DNA of 64,000 nt from Typhlomys cinereus. Taxonomy: Eukaryota; Chordata; Mammalia; Rodentia; Platacanthomyidae. The notes below the pieces were generated by a model. It had not been told where the DNA came from. It ran no database searches and saw only the letters and a list, made by a program, of their open reading frames with translations. The translations under genes were made by a program, and so were the position numbers. Positions 59,050 through 64,000 of this stretch are shown piece by piece. The DNA lies in the NCBI GenBank assembly GCA_023101885.1, contig JALPQD010000225.1:2666001-2730000 (forward strand), read 5' to 3'. Numbering within the stretch: position 1 is the first letter of the stretch; every line of letters starts with the position of its first letter.

Positions 59050-59315
59050 CTATATTGGTTAGCTTTCCATTGATGCAACAAATTCCTGAAATAAACAACT
59101 CAGGAATGATTTATTTCTTTTCTCCCAAGATTGCACTTAACTGCATCCCAGGCTGTGGTAAGGGGAGCATCATGGAAGGGTACAGTAGGTGGTATGGCTG
59201 AGAGAAGTCCTAGGGTATCAATGTCCACATCAAGACCCAGTGTCACTTCCTAGTGGTACTATAGCCAGAGATTCAAACCATATCTTCCCAAACATTAGCT
59301 TTTCAATCCTTTGTA
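59050..59315 (-). mobile_element. MaLR-type LTR remnant
   Basis: Antisense phrases: ggttagctttccattgatgc, aacaaattcctgaaataaac, gtgtcacttcctagtggtac and cttcccaaacattagctttt. Decayed, edges approximate. Confidence 0.35.
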
Positions 59316-59984
59316 TCAGTACAGACTTACAGATAATATTATCATACTTGGCTGACATTCAGGGTTATTTGCCTTTTTCTCATGTTGTCTAAGCATTGAC
59401 TGTTAGGAACTCTTGTAGCTGACTTTTGTCTCTTCTACTGCATATCTCTATCATAGTGCTTCCTGTTAAATAGTGCTTTCTTGTTGTCTGTTTCTACACA
59501 ATAACCCAGACTCATTTTGTGTATTTCCTATGCAGTCCTATGAGTTGCAAATCCATGCTTCCCTGGTTCTTTTTATTTGCAAATGGCATTAAAAACCAAG
59601 GATGAAAAGAGCATATGCTGCTATTAGGATTATTTCTTCAAGGTTCTTTTAACTATCAGAAAACAACAAAAACTATCTCTGTTTCTATTAACCAATGAAT
59701 GTGTACATGTCTGCAAACAGCTGATGTGTAAATATCTGCATAGCAAGCCAATTATGACTCATTCTGATGATTTTCATCTCTAGTCCCTTACTGCACACAT
59801 CATGTCTAACCACTGCTACCTGCAAATTCCCATACCCTCAGAGGGAACCTAGGCCTCAGCATTTGCTGTCCCATTGAATGGATTCTCCATCCCAGTGTAG
59901 ATTACATGTACAGAGGTATCAGACTCATTACTTTGGATCCCCATGAAAAACAAGTGATCAAAAAATAATAGAACTGGAAGGAAG
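59316..59984. other. Unassigned DNA
   Basis: No feature recognised. Confidence 0.3.
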
Positions 59985-60065
59985 TAGCTTAGTAGTGCAG
60001 CACTTTCCTGGCTTCCATAAGGCACTGATTGAGTATCCAAAATGGAGAAGGGAGAGAGAAGGAAT

Positions 60066-60118
<53 letters not shown>
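59985..60118 (+). mobile_element. ID-type SINE with (AG)n tail
   Basis: gtagcttagtagtgcagcac, tttcctggcttccataaggc and actgattgagtatccaaa follow the ID core order, then a purine tail with (AG)n at 60069-60116. The Ser-Leu frame on - is the AG array. Confidence 0.5.
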
Positions 60119-61066
60119 CCAGGAGTAGGACACAGTTCTTCTAGTCCCCAGAAAGCCATTTGTCCATATACTAAGAGAAGGATTAAGATTACTCCTTTAG
60201 AGAGGTTGTCTTACTTTCCTCTTGATTTTTCCAGGTTCTACTTCCCAGTGACCTCATCCTAGGATATAAATGGACTCCCTAAACTTTGGACTTTGATGTT
60301 GAACTTCCGTGTCAGTTAACTGTCCTTTTGTCTCTTGAGAGCTCTTGGGGCTGTCTGGCCCTAGTGTGTCAATTCCCAGACCAGGAAATATCCTGTGGCT
60401 TCTGTGGAAGTCAAAGTAAAGTGAGATTTTCCTGGGATCAGTAAAAATTAAGCATTCTCATTCCTAATCACTGAAAGGCTGCTCTTCATTGACTGTTTTG
60501 AGAGTCTTACCAATTTGTGTGTCAGTTCCCAGGAGTTATATTTTTCTCAGTGTTTCCACAGGTTTTGAGTCTGAGATCATATCATTAAACTTAAGTTTTT
60601 ATCAACTGACAGTATATGTAGCAAATAAGATCCATTCAATTAGTATTTGTTTAAGTGGCAAAAAGAATGAGTGAAGGCAGTAACCACCTTTCATGCCAGG
60701 GCTGTGGTGCCCAAGATCTCAATGTAACATTATCTACTTCCACTAGATCTCTGCAATTGCTGGCCTAACAACATGTTGCAGTGGAACAGAGACAATCCCA
60801 TCCTGGCATATGCTGCCCTGAGGGACTGTATAGGACTGGTGCTAGTCAAAAGAGAGATGCAGTCTATATTCTACTCACTGGTAGGTCATTTGAGTCCTGA
60901 CAGGTGCCCAAGTACTATCTAGTATCGGCACTCCAAGGGTAACGCAGTTGCTTGTGATGAATACAAATGATTGCATAACTTCATGGTTAATACAATCGAA
61001 AGAGAGAGAGACAGAGAGAGAGAGAGAAGGAAGGCAGTAGAGATTCCATGAAAAAGTTAGCAATGC
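60119..61066. other. Unassigned DNA
   Basis: Includes (AG)n at 61000-61027. No gene or transposon supported. Confidence 0.3.
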
Positions 61067-61430
61067 AGGGCTGGAGATATGGCTTAGTATATATGGTGCT
61101 TACCTTGCTAAAATGAAGACTAAAGTTCTGATCCCCAAAACCCATGTAAAAAGTAGACTTGCAATACTGGCACTTAGAAGGCAAAGAGCAGGAATCCCCA
61201 AAGCAAACTATTTAGCTAGCATCTTTGATTGGTGAGCTCTGAGTTCAGTTGAAAGCTATTCCTTAATGATAAATGGACCTCAATTTAAATAGACAATTAT
61301 ACATTAACTTCAGACTTCCAACACATATGTACACATAGCTATATATGCACCTTACTTACATGAAAACCCACACATGAATGTTCACATGCATGTGAAAATG
61401 CATACACAGACTTATGCATCCACATACATA
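61067..61430 (+). mobile_element. B4-like SINE
   Basis: Head gggctggagatatggcttag, B-box-like actaaagttctgatcccc, body acttgcaatactggcactta, tttgattggtgagctctgag and ttcagttgaaagctatt, then a CA/CT/TA-rich tail to 61430. An L1 begins shortly after. Confidence 0.6.
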
Positions 61431-63029
61431 TATACATGACAAAAAGTTGGAAATCCTACTATTTAAATGATTTCAGGTCCCAGATGAAGCCCTCTGCCAT
61501 CACCAGCCCCTCTGCCTCTCCTGCCTGGCTGGGACTCTCGATCACAGTACAGGGAAAACACACTGCTACTCAGAATTTAACAGAAAACCCAAGCAAAGCT
61601 CTAGGGGACAAAGGCCATATATCTGAAGTCCTCTAAAATCATCCTATCACATGGGAGAGATTCTTCACATCCAGCCCAAAGATAAGTAAACACCTTTTTT
61701 ACCATCCTGCTCCTTTCAATTATTAATCACTGTAGATCAACTTTTCCATATAGCCATCCCCAAAACATATACAACTTCAGGAACTCTACCACTAACCCTC
61801 ACATCTCACCAAGGTACTAAATCGTAAAAGTGCACTATCATACTAATATTCACCCCCTGTCTACTAAACCTAACTTAATTGATGTACTAACAGCATAATA
61901 GTTTCTAGGAAATAACAATAAGAACAGACAAAGTATCCAACTCCAAGGCAAACACTAATAATAACTGCCCTAGAAGAGTTATACCAACTAAATCAGTTCA
62001 GTCAAAAACACATAGAAATTGAAAAGTCTTAAGTGACAAAACAACAATGCCCAGGTCAATGTGCAGATCCATGCAAAACAAAACCCAAGAAAACAAATCT
62101 CTCATGGAAAGAATTAACCCCATAGTAATAGATTCCAACCAGAACATATTCACAGAAAATAGCCAAGAAAGCCAGACCCAACATAATGACTTTCAGAGTA
62201 TGATCATTACCATGATCATTAGTATTAAAGAGGAAATCCGGGAGGAGTTAAATAACTGCATCAACCACTGTGAAGAGGAATACAACAGACACTTGAAGGA
62301 GTTGAAAAAAACAGTTCAAGAAACAAAAATAGGCATAGAGCAGTTAAAAAAGGCTCAGGCAGAGTTTAAAATTGAACTAAAAGACAAGTTATCTTCAACC
62401 CAGAACTCAACAAAGAATCTTATCAGCATAACTAACGAAGCAGAAAATAGAATTTCAGATCTTAAAGACAAAGTGGAAATATTAACCAGCTCAATGAAAA
62501 TGTTGTTAAAGCCAAAAAGATATCGAGAGAAATATTCAAGAATTATGGGACACCCTGAAGAACCTAACGTGTGCATTAATGGAATACCAGAGCAAGAATA
62601 CCAAAATACCACACTGGAGGAAATTTTTCAAATTATCATAAATGAAAACTTCCCTCAACTAAAGAATGAGAAGCCCATCCAAATAAAAGAAGCATTCCGC
62701 ACTCCAAACAGATATGACCAAAAGAGAAACTCGCCATGGCAAATAATAGTCAAAACACTCCACATTCAAGACAAAGAAAAGGTGCTGACTGCTTCAAGGA
62801 AAAAAAGTCACTTTTAAAAGTAAACCTATTAAAAAAACAAATGATTTCTCAACGTAAACAGTAAAAGCAAGAAGAGCTTGGAAAGATGTACTTCAAGAAT
62901 TGAATGAGCAAAAATGTCAACCCTGGCTGATATACCCAGCAAAACTATCTGTCATGATTGAGGGGCAAAGAAAAGCTTTCCAGAACAAAGAGAACTTGAA
63001 GGCTTACATATCTACCAAACTAAGCCTTC

Positions 63030-63226
63030 AAAAAATGAAAGAAATACTTCCCTGGCAGGGGAGATACCATGATCATGAAGGTAATTTTCCCAGGGCGAGG
63101 CTTATCCATTGCACTCCCGATGTGCTGACCCCTGCGATTTCCCCAAATGTAGGAAACTCGACTGCATAATTTGCGGTAGAGGGGGACTGTGTTCACACTC
63201 TCCCCAGGGAAAAAAATGAAAGAAAT
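63030..63226 (+). repeat. Target-site duplications around the U1 insertion
   Basis: AAAAAATGAAAGAAAT occurs at 63030-63045 and again at 63211-63226, directly bracketing the U1 copy. The A-rich start after TTC is compatible with the L1 endonuclease preference (TTTT/AA on the other strand). Confidence 0.9.
63044..63206 (+). pseudogene. U1 snRNA retropseudogene
   Basis: A 163-nt, essentially full-length copy of U1 snRNA, the RNA that recognises 5' splice sites. Stem-loop I (cctggcaggggagataccat), stem-loop II (cccagggcgaggcttatcca, gatgtgctgacccctgcgat), the ccccaaatgtaggaaactcg segment and the Sm-site region all follow U1 in order. About a dozen changes are visible: the 5' end reads ATACTTCCCTG instead of ATACTTACCTG, so the splice-site-pairing sequence is altered, and the Sm site reads AATTTGCGG instead of AATTTGTGG. 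Several other changes are at CpG positions. No snRNA promoter (DSE/PSE) precedes it, because L1 ORF1 does. It is a dead copy inserted by L1 machinery. Confidence 0.95.
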
Positions 63227-63339
63227 GATACTCAAGCTTGAAGAAAAAAAACAAGCATATTCAGGAGGATAGAAGGGAAGTATAATACCACAAAAACCTA
63301 AAAGCCAAATAATACACTTACAAAAGCCACTAAACATAA

Positions 63340-64000
63340 AAAATGCCTGGAATTAAAAATAATTCCTCCATTATACATTAAATGTCAATGGAATAACTCA
63401 CCAATCAAGAGACACAAATTACAAACTTGGATTAAAAATCACAATCCATTAATCTGCTGCCTGCAGAAAACCCATCTCACCACAAAAGATAGGCACATCC
63501 AAAACTAAAAGGCTGGTAAAAAAATTCTGCAAGCTAATGGAACCAGGAAACAGGCAGGGATAGCCATGGTATCAGACAAAGTGGACTTCAAACCAAAAAA
63601 ATCATAAGAGACACAGATGGATACTACATTTTAGTCACAGGTACAATTCACCAGGAAGACTTCACAATACTGAACATTTATGCAACCAATATGGGCCTCT
63701 CCACATTCATTAAGCAAACCCTCCAATGTCTAAAGCGAGAAATCAAAATCAAAATGATAATTCTCAGGGATTTCAATACCACCCTCCCAACATGGGCTAG
63801 ATCAACAGGTCAAAAACTTAACAGAGACACACTGGAACTTAATCAAACCCTTACTGAAATGGATCTTACAGATCTCTATCAAACTTTTCATTCACTCACC
63901 AAAGAATACACATTTTTCTCAGCAGCACATGGAACTTTCTCCAAAATAGATCATATATTGGGCCACAAAACGAATCTCCATGTATATAGGAAAGTTGAAA
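63340..64000 (+). pseudogene. L1 ORF2p, endonuclease domain, partial
   Basis: ORF2p carries an APE-like endonuclease, reverse transcriptase and a cysteine-rich end; only the endonuclease lies in the window. The N-terminal LNVNGI motif is at about 63376-63393. The ICCLQETHL motif reads ICCLQKTHL, with AAA at 63467-63469 where the catalytic glutamate codon belongs. Later blocks are IILRDFNT near 63750 (glycine to arginine before DFN) and SAAHGTFSKIDHILGH near 63920-63965, with the catalytic histidine of IDH kept. At least one frameshift lies between the first two motifs and the short frames are interrupted. It continues beyond 64000. Confidence 0.8.

Larger units (their letters stand above)
62047..63272 (+). 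pseudogene. L1 ORF1p (RNA-binding chaperone), broken
   Basis: ORF1p is the trimeric RNA-binding chaperone of the L1 particle. The first open part (62047-62817) has an N-terminal region, a long heptad-rich coiled coil (about residues 60-155), an RRM-like region with VCINGIPE near residue 175, and the C-terminal-domain motif AFRTPNRYDQKRNSPW near residues 216-231. A one-base shift in the A-run 62800-62806 moves the rest to another frame, which holds one TAA at 62855-62857 and then the C-terminal block NEQKCQPWLIYPAKLSV near 62900-62955. That frame is cut by the U1 insertion at 63044. Past the insertion, the frame closes with TAG at 63270-63272; the 181-bp distance between the duplicated target sites accounts exactly for the apparent phase change. 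Confidence 0.85.
61470..64000 (+). mobile_element. L1, 5' half: 5' leader, ORF1, start of ORF2
   Basis: A leader of about 580 bp precedes ORF1, then a short inter-ORF gap and the ORF2 endonuclease region, which continues past the window. This is the only L1 here with its 5' part, so it may be full length. It is inactive as it stands: ORF1 has a one-base frameshift, a nonsense codon and a U1 snRNA insertion, and the endonuclease has lost a catalytic residue. The exact 5' end is not clear. Confidence 0.88.

Noticed and set aside
63044..63206. A functional U1 snRNA gene
   Set aside because: The 5'ss-pairing end and the Sm site carry substitutions, and the upstream sequence is L1 ORF1 rather than a snRNA promoter. 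Target duplications show a retrocopy.
1..64000. CRISPR arrays, operons or phage-like modules
   Set aside because: No regular direct repeats with unique spacers, no dense coding, and abundant rodent retrotransposons: this is nuclear mammalian DNA.

Overview
This window looks like intergenic or intronic DNA from a rodent nuclear genome. I found no functional protein-coding gene, no spliced-gene structure, no intact RNA gene, no CRISPR array and nothing prokaryotic. The evidence is the repeat content: LINE-1 (L1) fragments in several states of decay, B1-like and B4-like SINEs, ID-type elements, many ERVL-MaLR long terminal repeats (LTRs) and long dinucleotide and tetranucleotide arrays. At least six copies belong to a tRNA-headed SINE family with an unusual GC-rich body. 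B1/B4-type SINEs plus this extra family suggest a mouse-related rodent outside Muridae, perhaps a jerboa-like (dipodoid) lineage. That placement is inference and weak.

Layout. 0-7 kb: a GC-rich edge with a near-perfect p53-type site, an L1 3'UTR-like block, and two MaLR-type LTRs (5.34 and 5.86 kb). 7-11.3 kb: four SINEs and an old, nearly complete MaLR element (8.55-10.44 kb). 11.6-17.5 kb: a MaLR scrap, a 3 kb L1 ORF2/3'UTR piece on +, large CCTT and CT/CA arrays, an MLT1-like LTR, and an L1 3' end on - forming an inverted pair with the first. 17.5-28.3 kb: sparse, mostly unassignable DNA with single SINEs. 28.4-31.4 kb: a young full-length MaLR element (358-bp LTRs differing at two positions, 5-bp target duplication) inserted into an older LTR of related type. 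34-38.3 kb: MaLR, MLT1 and ERV1-like LTRs and two SINEs. 38.3-42.4 kb: a long stretch without recognisable repeats, containing a small cluster of IRF, POU and homeodomain motifs. 42.5-46.3 kb: a 560-bp IAP-like solo LTR inside an older ERVL-like LTR, then another solo MaLR LTR. 46-61 kb: scattered SINEs, an unclassified dispersed repeat present twice, L1 3' ends on -, and pyrimidine arrays. 61.5-64 kb: the 5' half of an L1 on +, running off the window.

The most striking object is a U1 snRNA retropseudogene at 63.04-63.21 kb. It sits inside L1 ORF1 and is flanked by a 16-bp target-site duplication. The other clear result is the nested, recently inserted MaLR element at 29.0-31.2 kb, which has every structural hallmark of a young non-autonomous LTR retrotransposon. 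The window therefore records layered retrotransposition rather than a gene system. Family names are pattern-matched from memory of repeat consensus sequences, and edges of decayed elements are approximate.
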